From the NCBI GenBank assembly GCA_947566075.1, contig CANOIM010000005.1, forward strand, positions 62,001 to 126,000: a stretch of DNA of 64,000 bases, given 5' to 3'. This stretch comes from an uncultured Eggerthellaceae bacterium. Lineage in GTDB: Bacteria; Actinomycetota; Coriobacteriia; Coriobacteriales; Eggerthellaceae. Numbering within the stretch: position 1 is the stretch's first letter; each line of letters begins with the position of its first letter. The notes under the pieces were generated by a model that was given only the letters and a program-made list of their open reading frames with translations, ran no database searches and had not been told where the DNA came from. The position numbers and the translations under genes are program-made. Shown piece by piece: positions 43,732-52,984 of this stretch.

Positions 43732-44193
43732 TCAACAAATGGTGTCTTCGCCGAATCGATATAGCTCTTCGTTGGTCTCTTGCAAGCTGCACCCATGATT
43801 GAGGCAGAAGATCATGATGGCATCGCGTCTGTTCTTGCAATATAGCTCATTCGCTTTTGCTGCCTGGAGCAAACGATTGGTTTCGATAAGCGACAGATGC
43901 ATGGCATAAGCAAGCTGGAGGATCTTGTCTCGACTGGCTTGACGCTGTCCTGTGAAGATCTGATAACCGAACGTGCTGTTCAGATTTGCCTCACGAATGA
44001 CATCCGCGCGCTTGAGATCATGATCGATCAATAGCTGTTGGAGATATTCAGATAGCGTCCGATCGGTCAATCTATGCTTTTTGACAAAAGTGCTAGGATC
44101 GGGCGCGTCAAGGAGTTCTTTGAGAAGCTCATCGGTCAAAGGTTCCTTCACGCGCCGTTTCCTCCTTCGCTTTGTCTTATTCTTATATGGCAT
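43732..44193 (-). CDS. XRE-like helix-turn-helix protein paired with the kinase
   Basis: A 153-aa protein. A basic N-terminus (KNKTKRRRKRRVK) is followed by an acidic helix, then an HTH region LSEYLQQLLIDHDLKRADVIREANLNSTFGYQIFTGQRQASRDKILQLAYAMHLSL, where the second helix pair fits the Cro/C1 type. The C-terminus (YCKNRRDAIMIFCLNHGCSLQETNEEL) is typical of regulators found beside bacterial Ser/Thr kinases. It may repress the pair or be a kinase substrate; neither is shown. Confidence 0.72.
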   Translation of the reverse strand: MPYKNKTKRRRKRRVKEPLTDELLKELLDAPDPSTFVKKHRLTDRTLSEYLQQLLIDHDLKRADVIREANLNSTFGYQIFTGQRQASRDKILQLAYAMHLSLIETNRLLQAAKANELYCKNRRDAIMIFCLNHGCSLQETNEELYRFGEDTIC

Positions 44194-44233
44194 TCTTTAT
44201 ACACTTACGGTGAGCCGAATGCCCGCACGATAC

Positions 44234-44734
44234 CTAAGCTACAGAGAACGTCTTCTCTGCGATCACGGTGTTATCAAAACTGATGAGCTCCGTGCATTCC
44301 ACAGTCACATCACTCTGATCATCCAGCACATATGCCTGCTGAACCGTAGCGGTAGCACCAGGCTTGATCTCGCTCATGGAAGATTGTGCATCGATATCCG
44401 AGACGATACCGGTGTCTAACTGCACACCATTCTGGAACGCCTTCGCGCTCACAGCAACCATGAAACTCGTAGCTTTGTCAGAATCGTTAGTCCAAGTGTA
44501 CGTGACTATGATGGCTGGCTTTCCTTCATAGTCTGTTGTTACTTGGCAATCATCAATAGAGACAACATATTTAGTTTCCGCCTGAGAAGCCGTAGATGCG
44601 GGCTCTGCTTGCGAAGCACTGTTCGTTGCAGAGCCTGATGAAGCATCCGAAGCCGACCCTCCTGAGCAGCCAGTCACCACAACGCAGCTTGCCAATGCAA
44701 TACCTGTCACAATAGCCAATACTTTCTTCTTCAC
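44234..44734 (-). CDS. secreted lipoprotein with DUF5067-type domain
   Basis: A 166-aa lipoprotein. Signal peptide VKKKVLAIVTGIALASCVVVTGCSGG has a lipobox (VTGC), followed by a Ser/Ala/Gln linker and a beta domain (YVVSIDDCQVTTDYEGKPAIIVTYTWTNDSDKATSF) like DUF5067/DUF4352 Ig-fold lipoproteins. The GTG at 44734 is taken as start because AGGAGG ends exactly 7 nt before it, while the ATG at 44740 is only 1 nt away from that site. Function unknown; surface-exposed. Confidence 0.75.
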   Translation of the reverse strand: MKKKVLAIVTGIALASCVVVTGCSGGSASDASSGSATNSASQAEPASTASQAETKYVVSIDDCQVTTDYEGKPAIIVTYTWTNDSDKATSFMVAVSAKAFQNGVQLDTGIVSDIDAQSSMSEIKPGATATVQQAYVLDDQSDVTVECTELISFDNTVIAEKTFSVA

Positions 44735-44953
44735 GTTCATACCTCCTTGAGAAGACAACAGAAGGATCTCGGCATTGCCTACCGAACCCTAAGCGTAGGT
44801 TCATGGTACGGAAGCGATGCCGAACTTTCATTAGCTGGCAGCTAATGCCTGGCCTAGGACATCAGGGGTCGATCCCTTTACCAGCAACATGCCAGTCCTT
44901 ACATTTGAAGGCGTATTCTCTCGATCCCTCTCAGCAGCCATGGAATATACGGT

Positions 44954-44987
44954 GTCAAAAAGCATACATAAGTGTTAAGCTTTTGAC
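44954..44987 (+). promoter_or_regulatory. inverted repeat abutting the AbiEi start codon
   Basis: Arms GTCAAAAAGC (44954-44963) and GCTTTTGAC (44979-44987) flank a 15-nt AT-rich centre. The right arm ends at the base before ATG 44988, and no Shine-Dalgarno is present. AbiEi antitoxins are known to bind inverted repeats in their own promoter, so this is a probable operator; the message may be leaderless or nearly so. Confidence 0.6.
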
Positions 44988-45527
44988 ATGAGCCATTTTG
45001 AAGACATCTATGAGATCGCAGCAGACAACTACGGCCTGATCACCACAGGTGAAGCAAGGAAAGCAGGCATCACAGGAACTGAGCTATCGCGCTGGGTGAA
45101 GAACGGTCGCCTCATAAGAAGAGGCTCCGGCGTATATCGGCTCACTCATTACATCCCTACTGATATGGATAAGTTCGCAGAGGCAGTCGCTCTCGTTGGA
45201 CCCGATTCGTTCCTTTTCGGTGAGTCGGTCCTTGCGAAAGAAGGGCTAGGGCTTGTGAATCCGCCTACGCTCACCATTGGAACACCCCGTCGCGTCCGGC
45301 GAAAGCTACCTGCATGGATAAAGCCCGTTCAAGTTGAGATTACAGAGATCACTACCTACGACGGCATTCCAAGCCAGTCTCTCTCGGAAGCCATACAAGA
45401 ATGCAGAAGTCGTGTGATGCCATCTCGTCTTGCAGATGCAACGGAAGAGGCATGGAAGAGAGGGTTGTTGACACGCGAAAGCTACGACAACCTGAGAAGG
45501 GAACTAAATGCCGAAACCCCCGAATAG
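44988..45527 (+). CDS. AbiEi-type antitoxin / transcriptional repressor
   Basis: A 179-aa protein of the type IV AbiEi family. The N-terminal winged helix (DIYEIAADNYGLITTGEARKAGITGTELSRWVKNGRLIRRGSGVYRL) binds DNA and is followed by the C-terminal antitoxin domain (about 75-175). In type IV systems the antitoxin does not bind the toxin directly but counters its effect and represses the operon. It overlaps the toxin gene by 20 nt. Confidence 0.88.
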   Translation: MSHFEDIYEIAADNYGLITTGEARKAGITGTELSRWVKNGRLIRRGSGVYRLTHYIPTDMDKFAEAVALVGPDSFLFGESVLAKEGLGLVNPPTLTIGTPRRVRRKLPAWIKPVQVEITEITTYDGIPSQSLSEAIQECRSRVMPSRLADATEEAWKRGLLTRESYDNLRRELNAETPE

Positions 45528-46332
45528 CAGGCGAAACCTCGACATAGCGATAGAAAGACTATACGGCGACCAGCAAGAGGCCCTTCGCGCGAAGCGGATC
45601 ATGGCGAATGCTATCGTAGGGCAGATGCTACCTGACGGAGCCGTCAAGGGAGGAAGTGCGCTCAAACTGAGGTTCGGGTCCGATGCCACTCGATTCTCCA
45701 AAGACCTCGACACAGCCCGCAAATCGAGCATTGATGAATACACTGACGCATTGCGTCAAGCCTTGAACAGGGGTTGGGGCGGATTCACAGGTGTATTGGT
45801 AGAGCTTCCTCCAGCAAAGCCTCACGGCGTTCCCCAAAAGTATGTCATGCGTCCGTTCGAGGTCAAGCTCGCCTACAACGGAAAGCCATGGATAACTGTT
45901 CCGCTGGAGGTGGGTCACGATGAGATCGGAGATGCAGATGATCCAGACTTCCTCATGCCGTCCGACGTGACGGATATGTTCGAAGCGCTAGGTCTTCCCT
46001 CTCCTAACCCTATTCCGCTCATGAGGCTAGAATACCAAGTTGCCCAGAAGCTTCACGCTCTCACCGAACCTGGATCGGAGCGCGTCCATGACCTGATCGA
46101 CCTACAGATCATCTTCACCCATGAAGAGATCGATCTGACCGCAACGCGTGCAATATGCATAAGACTATTCGCGTACAGGAGATTGCAAAAATGGCCTTCT
46201 CTCGTCAAGGAGAATGAGGATTGGGCACCGCGCTACTCTACCCAGTCAGAAGGGCTCAATGTGCTCGAAGGCATAGATGAGGCTATAAAGTGGGTGAACT
46301 CGCTGATCAAACGCATCGATCATGCACGATAG
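45508..46332 (+). CDS. AbiEii-type nucleotidyltransferase toxin
   Basis: A 274-aa toxin. The nucleotidyltransferase signature VKGGSALKLRFGSDATRFSKDLD holds the GG motif and the metal-binding acidic pair. Middle segments MRLEYQVAQKLHALTEPGSERVHDLIDLQII are characteristic of AbiEii/DUF1814. Members transfer nucleotides to tRNA or other targets to stop growth, often during phage infection. The target here is unknown. It forms a complete AbiE module with the preceding gene. Confidence 0.9.
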   Translation: MPKPPNSRRNLDIAIERLYGDQQEALRAKRIMANAIVGQMLPDGAVKGGSALKLRFGSDATRFSKDLDTARKSSIDEYTDALRQALNRGWGGFTGVLVELPPAKPHGVPQKYVMRPFEVKLAYNGKPWITVPLEVGHDEIGDADDPDFLMPSDVTDMFEALGLPSPNPIPLMRLEYQVAQKLHALTEPGSERVHDLIDLQIIFTHEEIDLTATRAICIRLFAYRRLQKWPSLVKENEDWAPRYSTQSEGLNVLEGIDEAIKWVNSLIKRIDHAR

Positions 46333-46476
46333 CAATGCTCGAATGCCACGAAGAACAATGCTAGAAGGCACATATCGCGAGGCAAACCATAATGCAAGAC
46401 AAGGCTGCCAGAGCACTCGACCATGATCGCCCTCTTGCCTCCAGTCCGAAATCATACTAAAATCCCCTTCGCTATA

Positions 46477-46490
46477 GTCTGAAATCAGAC
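46477..46490 (+). promoter_or_regulatory. MarR operator palindrome
   Basis: GTCTGA-AA-TCAGAC lies 16 nt before the marR-type ATG at 46507. A degenerate copy (AGTCCGAAATCATACT) is found at 46443-46458. Paired sites of this kind are usual for autorepressing MarR regulators. Confidence 0.6.
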
Positions 46491-46506
46491 CAATATGAGG
46501 AGACTG

Positions 46507-46977
46507 ATGGCTAAGGCCAAGAAAACGAAGGAAGGCTTTGAAGGGGACGGGCAAAGCATTCAGACCGCTCGCGCCATGAACCGCTTCTACGAGGAGATCG
46601 ATGAGCTGTACCGTGAGGTGGTAAAGGGAACAGGGCTCTCCCAGAGCGCCTTCGATATCCTCTATGCCCTCTACGAACAGGACGGACGCCGCCTTCTGGA
46701 GCTAGGGAAGGCGAGCTTCCTCTCGAAGCAGACCCTCGCCTCTTCCGTGAAGCGCCTCGAAGAGCAGGGCCTTGTCCGCACGGAAGCCCAAAGCAGACGT
46801 TACGTGCAGGTCTTTCTCACAGAGAAGGGGCATGCCTGCATAGAAGCGTCAGTGATGCCGGTGATCAGAGCTGAGATACGGGCCATCAGCACTTTGGCTC
46901 CAGAGGATCAAGCGCTCATCCGGGGGCTTGCAGATAGATATGCCACAGCCCTTCGCGAGGAGTTCCAGAAGCTCTGA
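46507..46977 (+). CDS. MarR-family transcriptional regulator
   Basis: A 156-aa winged-helix regulator. The recognition region LGKASFLSKQTLASSVKRLEEQGLVRTEAQSRRYVQVFLTEKGH is typical of MarR. ATG 46507 is chosen since GAGGAG precedes it; the ATG at 46495 overlaps that site. It lies 51 nt upstream of a MATE efflux gene on the same strand, so it most likely controls efflux in response to a toxic ligand. Confidence 0.9.
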   Translation: MAKAKKTKEGFEGDGQSIQTARAMNRFYEEIDELYREVVKGTGLSQSAFDILYALYEQDGRRLLELGKASFLSKQTLASSVKRLEEQGLVRTEAQSRRYVQVFLTEKGHACIEASVMPVIRAEIRAISTLAPEDQALIRGLADRYATALREEFQKL

Positions 46978-47028
46978 TAAGCGCGCCCCCTACCATCCCC
47001 GTAAGCTTTCGCCCAGATAGGATCATCC

Positions 47029-48432
47029 ATGACTGAGCATGCGCCGCAAGGAGCAACCACGACCAAGGACATGAACCGGCACTTCACCTTCGGTGCCTTG
47101 GTGAGGTATACCCTGCCCACCATTGCCATGATGATATTCACCTCTCTCTATACGGTGGTGGATGGCTTCTTCGTTTCCAACTACATCGGCAAGACCGCTT
47201 TGGCTGCCGTCAACCTCGGGTGGCCCGTCGTCATGGTGCTTGCTTCCGTAGGCCTCATGATGGGCGCTGGTGGTAGCGCTCTGGTGGCGAAGACCCGCGG
47301 CGAAGGGGATGATGCGAAAGCCAACCGCTACTTCACCATGTGCATCATCTTCGCAACGATGCTGGGTATGGTGCTTGCTGTGCTGGGCATCGTGCTGCTG
47401 GAACCGATCATCGTGGCGCTCGGGGCCGAAGGCCAGCTGCTCGATGACACGGTGCTCTATACGATCGTCGTTTTGGTAGCCCTGCCGTTCTTCGTGTTGC
47501 AGATGGCCTTCCAAACCCTGTTCTCCACGGCAGGCAAGCCCATGATCGGCTTCATCGTCATCGTGGCGGCAGGCATCACCAATGTGGTGCTGGACGCGCT
47601 GTTCATCTGCGGATTCGGCTGGGGCGTGTTCGGCGGTGCTCTGGCAACGGCCTTAGGTCAGGTGGTGGGCGGCGTGGTCCCCGTCGTTTACTTCGCACGC
47701 AAGAACCCCAGCCTCCTCCGCTTCGTGAAAACCCGCCTTGAGCTGCGCCCCATCGGCAAGGCCTGCGTGAATGGCTGCTCGGAATTGGTCTCGAATATTG
47801 CCATGAGCCTGGTGGCCACCCTCTACAACTATCAGCTTTTGGCCTATATCGGCGAAGATGGCGTGGCTGCCTATAGCGTCATCGGGTACACCGCCATGAT
47901 CTTCTCGGCCATCTTCATGGGCTACGCCCTGGGCTCATCCCCGCTCATGAGCTATCAGTATGGCGCGCGCAACCATGCAGAGATGCAAAGCATCCTGAAG
48001 AAGAGCCTCCTGTTCATCGCTCTGTTCGCTGGGCTCATGTTCGTTGCCGCCGAGACGCTTGCCCCGGCTCTTTCCGCCATCTTCGTCAGCTATGACCCAG
48101 CGCTTTTGGAGTTCACGGTACGGGCCTACCGGATCTATGCCATCGTCTTCCTCATCATGGGGCTTCCCATCTATGGGTCAGCATTCTTCACATCGCTGAA
48201 CAATGGCCTCATCTCAGCGGTCATCGCCTTCTTGCGCACCTTGGTCTTCGAATGCGGTGCCGTGATGCTCCTCCCCTTGATCTTGGGCATCGAGGGCATC
48301 TGGCTGTCGGTCTCCGTGGCTGAGCTTTGCGCTGCCGTGCTCACCGTGATCTTCATGGTAGCCTTCCGTAACCGCTACGGATACGGCAAACGCACCATGG
48401 AGAAGGACACAGCGAACGCTCCTGCCTCCTGA
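47029..48432 (+). CDS. MATE-family multidrug efflux transporter
   Basis: A 467-aa transporter with twelve predicted helices in two halves of six. Conserved stretches include YTLPTIAMMIFTSLYTVVDGFFVSNYIGKTALAAVNLGWP at the start and GYALGSSPLMSYQYGARNHAEMQSIL at the second half. It belongs to the NorM/DinF-like group and expels cationic drugs using Na+ or H+. Preceded by its probable MarR regulator. Confidence 0.92.
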   Translation: MTEHAPQGATTTKDMNRHFTFGALVRYTLPTIAMMIFTSLYTVVDGFFVSNYIGKTALAAVNLGWPVVMVLASVGLMMGAGGSALVAKTRGEGDDAKANRYFTMCIIFATMLGMVLAVLGIVLLEPIIVALGAEGQLLDDTVLYTIVVLVALPFFVLQMAFQTLFSTAGKPMIGFIVIVAAGITNVVLDALFICGFGWGVFGGALATALGQVVGGVVPVVYFARKNPSLLRFVKTRLELRPIGKACVNGCSELVSNIAMSLVATLYNYQLLAYIGEDGVAAYSVIGYTAMIFSAIFMGYALGSSPLMSYQYGARNHAEMQSILKKSLLFIALFAGLMFVAAETLAPALSAIFVSYDPALLEFTVRAYRIYAIVFLIMGLPIYGSAFFTSLNNGLISAVIAFLRTLVFECGAVMLLPLILGIEGIWLSVSVAELCAAVLTVIFMVAFRNRYGYGKRTMEKDTANAPAS

Positions 48433-48451
48433 GACCACTAGAACCGCACCT

Positions 48452-48553
48452 CTATTCAAAGGGCTTATCCTTGCCAAGAGCATCCAGGATGGTACGCAGG
48501 CCGTTCTGGAGCGTCTCCCCTGAACTGCGATAGTTATCAATCTTACATTTCTG
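48452..48553 (-). pseudogene. possible remnant of a regulator 3' end
   Basis: A short open stretch on the minus strand reads IDNYRSSGETLQNGLRTILD and ends shortly after in KPFE and a stop codon. It looks like the C-terminal end of a TetR-type regulator, but has no start codon and an in-frame stop lies a few codons before it. It fills part of the 209-nt gap between the MATE and VanZ genes. Identification is tentative. Confidence 0.3.
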
Positions 48554-48641
48554 TCAGAAAAGCCCCGGAAAGAGCATGTCTGCGCTAGGCTGACTGCGCC
48601 TTCACCATGAACAGCAGGCTTGCAAGAAGGGGGCGAATGTC

Positions 48642-49670
48642 ATGGGAGCCATCGGCTCGTTTCTCTCAGGATTCTCAGGCAGTTTCAAGGCTGCACTCCT
48701 ACTGTGGCCATTCCTCTCATTCGCGCTCACCCTCCCCATCTTGGCCTATCTCTACCACCGAGACGGGGGCCTGCGCCTCTCCTCCTTCCTGGCTGTATAC
48801 CTTGCCGTCCTCTATCTTTCAGGCCTGGGGTGCTTCACGCTCTATCCGCTCCCTTCAGGCAATGCAGGCTTGGGCATCACCTATGGCATCGCCCCGCAGT
48901 TGAACCCCTTCGCCTTCATCTTCGACATAGCGAAGGATGGCCTGAAGGCCGTCTTCCAGATCCTGTTCAACCTGGTGCTGTTCCTGCCCTTGGGGTTCAT
49001 TGCGAAACGCCTTCTGCGCCTGAACCTCGGCAGGACCGTCATCCTTTCCCTGGTGGTCACGATCCTCATAGAAACAGCGCAGCTGACCGGCTTCTTCGGC
49101 CTGTATCCCTTCGCCTACCGCACCTTCGATGTGGATGACATCCTCTTCAATACCTTGGGCGGCGTAGCCGGTTGGTGGTGCGGACGTGCTTTGAATCGGC
49201 TCTTCCCCACCGATGTTCCTGGGCCACCGTCCGTCACCAGAAAACCCGGATTCGTGCGTCGCTGCGTAGCATTCTGGGTGGACCTGCTGATCATGGGGCT
49301 CTGTACGCTGCTCCCTTGGCTGCTGATCGCCCTGACTCGGGAGCTGATCTTCGACCAGCCTTTCGCGCTGCCCGGACTGGACGCTTCTCAAACCGAACAG
49401 ATCTTCATCATCCCTTGCGCTCTTGCCTCCTTCGCAGTGATAGAGGTCATCATTCCTTGGCATCATGGCGGAAGCACTCCCGGCGGCAAACTGGTGCACA
49501 TGACCTTCGAAACGGTGCCGCGAACGGGCTGGAAGCGCGTGCTGCTCTACGCCACTCGGAGCGTTGTCCTTCTATTCTTCTTCATGACGCCACCGTTCGC
49601 CGCTATCATCCTTGGAGCCTTTTACCTCATCGCCCGCAAGATGCCCTACGATTATCTTCCCGCTGCCTAG
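48642..49670 (+). CDS. VanZ-RDD fusion membrane protein
   Basis: A 342-aa membrane protein. The first half is VanZ-like: PQLNPFAFIFDIAKDGLKAVFQILFNLVLFLPLGFIAKRL and ETAQLTGFFGLYPFAYRTFDVDDILFNTLGG. The second half is an RDD domain (VRRCVAFWVDLLIMGL with the Arg-Asp pair, and GGSTPGGKLVHM). VanZ proteins give low-level lipoglycopeptide resistance in some species; RDD proteins have transport-like roles. The fusion's job is unknown. Confidence 0.85.
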   Translation: MGAIGSFLSGFSGSFKAALLLWPFLSFALTLPILAYLYHRDGGLRLSSFLAVYLAVLYLSGLGCFTLYPLPSGNAGLGITYGIAPQLNPFAFIFDIAKDGLKAVFQILFNLVLFLPLGFIAKRLLRLNLGRTVILSLVVTILIETAQLTGFFGLYPFAYRTFDVDDILFNTLGGVAGWWCGRALNRLFPTDVPGPPSVTRKPGFVRRCVAFWVDLLIMGLCTLLPWLLIALTRELIFDQPFALPGLDASQTEQIFIIPCALASFAVIEVIIPWHHGGSTPGGKLVHMTFETVPRTGWKRVLLYATRSVVLLFFFMTPPFAAIILGAFYLIARKMPYDYLPAA

Positions 49671-49708
49671 AAAGCGTTGATCCGGCATCGCGATATGCAT
49701 AAGCAAGC

Positions 49709-51499
49709 CTACAGCGCGATCTGCTGGATGTAGACGTCATTGCGCAGCTGCTTCGAATGGGCCGCATCCAGCTGACCCGCAGCACGCATCTCCTTGATGA
49801 ATTCCAATTCCCGCGTGAGTGCCTGGGCCTGAACGCTCTCAACGGCATCATAGATGCTCTGCAGCGCGCGGAAATGGGCGCTGAGCACAGGAAGAGCGCC
49901 CTCCCCTTCGCCATCGTCCTCCCCGAACCCGGCAAGCTCTTCGGCTATCTCATCCACGCGCCCATAGAGCGCATCGCAATCCCGCACCACCCTGCGCGCC
50001 TGTTCAGCCCGCTCCTTCGTAGCATGGGGCGCAAGCTCCTCAAGCTGATCCGCATAGCGCTTCATCACGATGGCCGTGGCAGGTTCATCCACCTTCCCGT
50101 CATCCAAAGCGAAGCGGTCATCATCGCCTTTTCCCTGCACCTGGCCGGTAAGATGAGCATCCTCTTCGATGGAACGGATGACCCGCTCGATCAGCTCTAT
50201 CTCAGCATCCACCCGTTGGCGCGCCCGACGCACCTCAGCCTTATGGGGCACTAATGCGGGAACAGCGAAATTGGCCAGCAGCAACGTGCAGAGGATGACG
50301 CCCGACGCCACCGACACGAGCGCATCGCGCACAGGAAAGCCATCCATTGCAGGCAGCACCGAAGGAATGGTGAGCATGAGCGAAAGGGTGATACCGCCTT
50401 TAGGACCAGCGAAGGCCATGGCAAGGGTGCTGCGCAGGTTCCCGCGGGTGAGCAGATGCCGCGCCCGTTTGCCGGAGCACCGCTCATGGACGGCATCCAT
50501 AGCCAAGATCCAAAGGAAGCGAACCGCTTCCAGCACGATGGTCAGCAGCGCCACCACCCCGAGGATGCCCAGCGCATCTCCCAGGCCACCCTCAGCCACC
50601 GGCCGCAGGATGCGCGGGAGCTGCATTCCCAAGAGGACGAAGATGACCCCGTTCAGCACGAAGCTCAAGACATCCCACACGCCCCGGGATTGCAGCTTCT
50701 GCTTCGCCGTTTGGGCGCTATGACGATGCGGGAGCAATGACATGGTCAACCCAGCTGTGACCACGGCTATCACGGCACCGATATGCAGCTGCTTCGCTAT
50801 CAGATAGATGACGAAGGGGAGCAACAGCTCCAGCGTGACATGGAGCGTTGGCGTGTCGATGCCCCATCGGCGGATGAGCTGGAGCAAGCCCCAGGCCACG
50901 AAGCCCAGAAGACCGCCACCCAGGATACCGCCGAATAGATCCAACACGAACTCCTCACCCGCGTGGAAGAGGGAGAGCGCCCCAGAGACCGCAACACCTA
51001 AGGCACACTGGAAGACCACCGTGCCCGTGACATCATTGAAGAACGCTTCGCCAGTGAGCAGGGACGCGTGGCGCTTGCCGAACCGGAAGTCCTTTGAGAG
51101 CTCTGTGACCGCCACGGCATCCGTAGAGCCCATGGCGGCACCGAAGGCCAGGGCTGCTGCCAGAGGCACCGCTGGCAGCAGCGCATGCAAAGTGAAACCC
51201 ACGGATAGGATGATGGCGAACACGAGCCCCACGGCCAAAGAGGCTATGCCCCACCGGTTCGCCCAGAGAGCGCCTGAATCCGCATGACGGGACTCATTGA
51301 AGTGCAACGGGGCAATGAACAAGATGAGCAGCAGCTCTGGGTCTATCCCGCTTTCCAAGGGCGTATGGATGGCGAAGGCGATGAGGGCACCGAGGGCTAT
51401 CTGCACGAGCGGCAACGACAGGCGCGGGAGCACCTTCTCCAGGATGCTGGAGGCCACTACGGCCGTGAGCAGCAGCAAGATCAGCTCGAGCGTTTGCAC
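49709..51499 (-). CDS. CPA1-family Na+/H+ antiporter with cytoplasmic tail
   Basis: A 596-aa antiporter with about 12 helices in the first 400 residues. AAMGSTDAVAVTELSKDFRF and LTGEAFFNDVTGTVVF carry the ion-binding Asp and the conserved ND pair of CPA1 exchangers. The C-terminal 190 residues are charged and helical (RRARQRVDAEIELIERVIRSI), a regulatory domain. It exchanges Na+ (or K+) for H+ in pH or salt control. It is convergent with the VanZ-RDD gene. Confidence 0.9.
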   Translation of the reverse strand: MQTLELILLLLTAVVASSILEKVLPRLSLPLVQIALGALIAFAIHTPLESGIDPELLLILFIAPLHFNESRHADSGALWANRWGIASLAVGLVFAIILSVGFTLHALLPAVPLAAALAFGAAMGSTDAVAVTELSKDFRFGKRHASLLTGEAFFNDVTGTVVFQCALGVAVSGALSLFHAGEEFVLDLFGGILGGGLLGFVAWGLLQLIRRWGIDTPTLHVTLELLLPFVIYLIAKQLHIGAVIAVVTAGLTMSLLPHRHSAQTAKQKLQSRGVWDVLSFVLNGVIFVLLGMQLPRILRPVAEGGLGDALGILGVVALLTIVLEAVRFLWILAMDAVHERCSGKRARHLLTRGNLRSTLAMAFAGPKGGITLSLMLTIPSVLPAMDGFPVRDALVSVASGVILCTLLLANFAVPALVPHKAEVRRARQRVDAEIELIERVIRSIEEDAHLTGQVQGKGDDDRFALDDGKVDEPATAIVMKRYADQLEELAPHATKERAEQARRVVRDCDALYGRVDEIAEELAGFGEDDGEGEGALPVLSAHFRALQSIYDAVESVQAQALTRELEFIKEMRAAGQLDAAHSKQLRNDVYIQQIAL

Positions 51500-51575
51500 C
51501 CCATCCCCACCTTTCCATGACGCATGGTCTTAAAGCCCGTAACCATACCATAGGCATCAGAAGGCTACTGAGTGC

Positions 51576-51614
51576 AAAAAAGAAGCAGGGCACCGCCCCT
51601 CTACGATGCCCTGC
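51576..51614 (-). terminator. intrinsic terminator after the MFS gene
   Basis: Eight-bp stem GCAGGGCA/TGCCCTGC (51585-51614), followed on the minus strand by TTCTTTTTT. It ends the leftward molybdoenzyme operon. Confidence 0.85.
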
Positions 51615-51650
51615 TCAAAACCACGTATTGTGCTTTGCAGCCTCAGATCC

Positions 51651-52946
51651 TTAGATGTTCTGAGCTTCACCCTTCTCGTTGTACATCTTGACAAGGGCAT
51701 AGCATACCGTGGCCACCAGCTGCGCGCCGCACACCATGTAGGCCAGCGCTCCGAAGTCGCCGAAGATATCGATGAACCAGCCACCCAAGGGAGAGCCGAG
51801 CATCATGCCGATATCCACCGCAACCGTGAACAGGGCGATCATGGATGCTCCCGCTCGTGGGTCTGGCACCGCTTGCGGACAGAGCGTCCACATGGCAGCG
51901 CAGTAGGCAGATTCCACCACAGAATAGATGATGAGCATGATGATGGCACCCGGGATACCCGCAACGCGGAACATCAGGAAGAAGGCGATAGCCCAGATGA
52001 GCGAGTCGATCACCATGAAGCGCCGACGATGGCGGATGGCATTCAGCACGAAGCCGAACACGATGCAGCCAAAGCATTCGATCATGTACATGGCACCGGT
52101 CATGTTGTTGGCCATGCCCGCATCGGCCGTCCCTGTTGCTTGCCAGAACGGAGAGATCCAAGCGATGACCGTGGAATTGGAGATGCCGAACGCCAGACCA
52201 GCGATAGCCATGATCCAGGCGTTGCCATATTTCAATGCCGCGAAGATGCTCACGCCTTTACCGTCTTCGGACCCCTCGTTCAGGTCAGCGAAGTTCTGAT
52301 CAGCTGAAGGCACCTTCACCACCAGCCCGTAGACCACGATGGCGATGATCATGAGGATGATGCCAGCAACCCAAAGCGCCTTCCAAGAATAGTCGAACGC
52401 ATCTCCGAAGGCGTTGGTGATGGGAATGCCGAAGAAGAACGAACCGCAGATGCCCCACATCTGCCAGGAGCTCCAGATGCCCATGGGAGCGCCACGCTTC
52501 TCGATGGGGAACCACATGGCGATGGCGCTGGGAGCGATGACGCCGATGAGGCCCAGGCCGAACCCTTCGATGATGCGAGAGACGATGAGACCCGTGGCAT
52601 CACCGGCAAAGATACCCAAAAGACCACCGACGATGGCGAAGGCAAGGGCCACCAAACCACCGATCTTGATGCCCCATTTCTTGATGAGCGCCACAGCCGG
52701 AAAAGCCAAGAAGATGCCCACCAAGGTGAAGAGGCTCAAGACCCAACCAGCGGTTGCGTTGTCCAATACGAGATCACGGGCGATGGACGGGGCATTCGGA
52801 TCAGGAGATGCCAGAACACCCGTGACCTTATACTGGGCAAACGCCATGCAGATGCCACCGAGGAACACAGCTAGCATCACCGGCCATGCGCCTTTCGGGG
52901 TACCCTTCTTCATTTGCTTGTCTTGCACTTTCTCCTCAGAATCCAT
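51651..52946 (-). CDS. MFS transporter in the molybdoenzyme operon
   Basis: A 431-aa major facilitator with 12 helices. Helix 2-3 loop and repeat motifs are recognisable (LFTLVGIFLAFPAVALIKKWGIKIGG; IRHRRRFMVIDSLI). Similar carriers accompany catechol dehydroxylase-type enzymes and presumably bring in the aromatic substrate or release the product. ATG 52946 follows AAGGAGG by 5 nt; the frame start at 52988 lies over the next gene's end. Last gene of the operon, followed by the terminator above. Confidence 0.9.
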   Translation of the reverse strand: MDSEEKVQDKQMKKGTPKGAWPVMLAVFLGGICMAFAQYKVTGVLASPDPNAPSIARDLVLDNATAGWVLSLFTLVGIFLAFPAVALIKKWGIKIGGLVALAFAIVGGLLGIFAGDATGLIVSRIIEGFGLGLIGVIAPSAIAMWFPIEKRGAPMGIWSSWQMWGICGSFFFGIPITNAFGDAFDYSWKALWVAGIILMIIAIVVYGLVVKVPSADQNFADLNEGSEDGKGVSIFAALKYGNAWIMAIAGLAFGISNSTVIAWISPFWQATGTADAGMANNMTGAMYMIECFGCIVFGFVLNAIRHRRRFMVIDSLIWAIAFFLMFRVAGIPGAIIMLIIYSVVESAYCAAMWTLCPQAVPDPRAGASMIALFTVAVDIGMMLGSPLGGWFIDIFGDFGALAYMVCGAQLVATVCYALVKMYNEKGEAQNI

Positions 52947-52984
52947 AGTTTCCTCCTTTGGAACAATGTTTCTGGAATGAGGGA

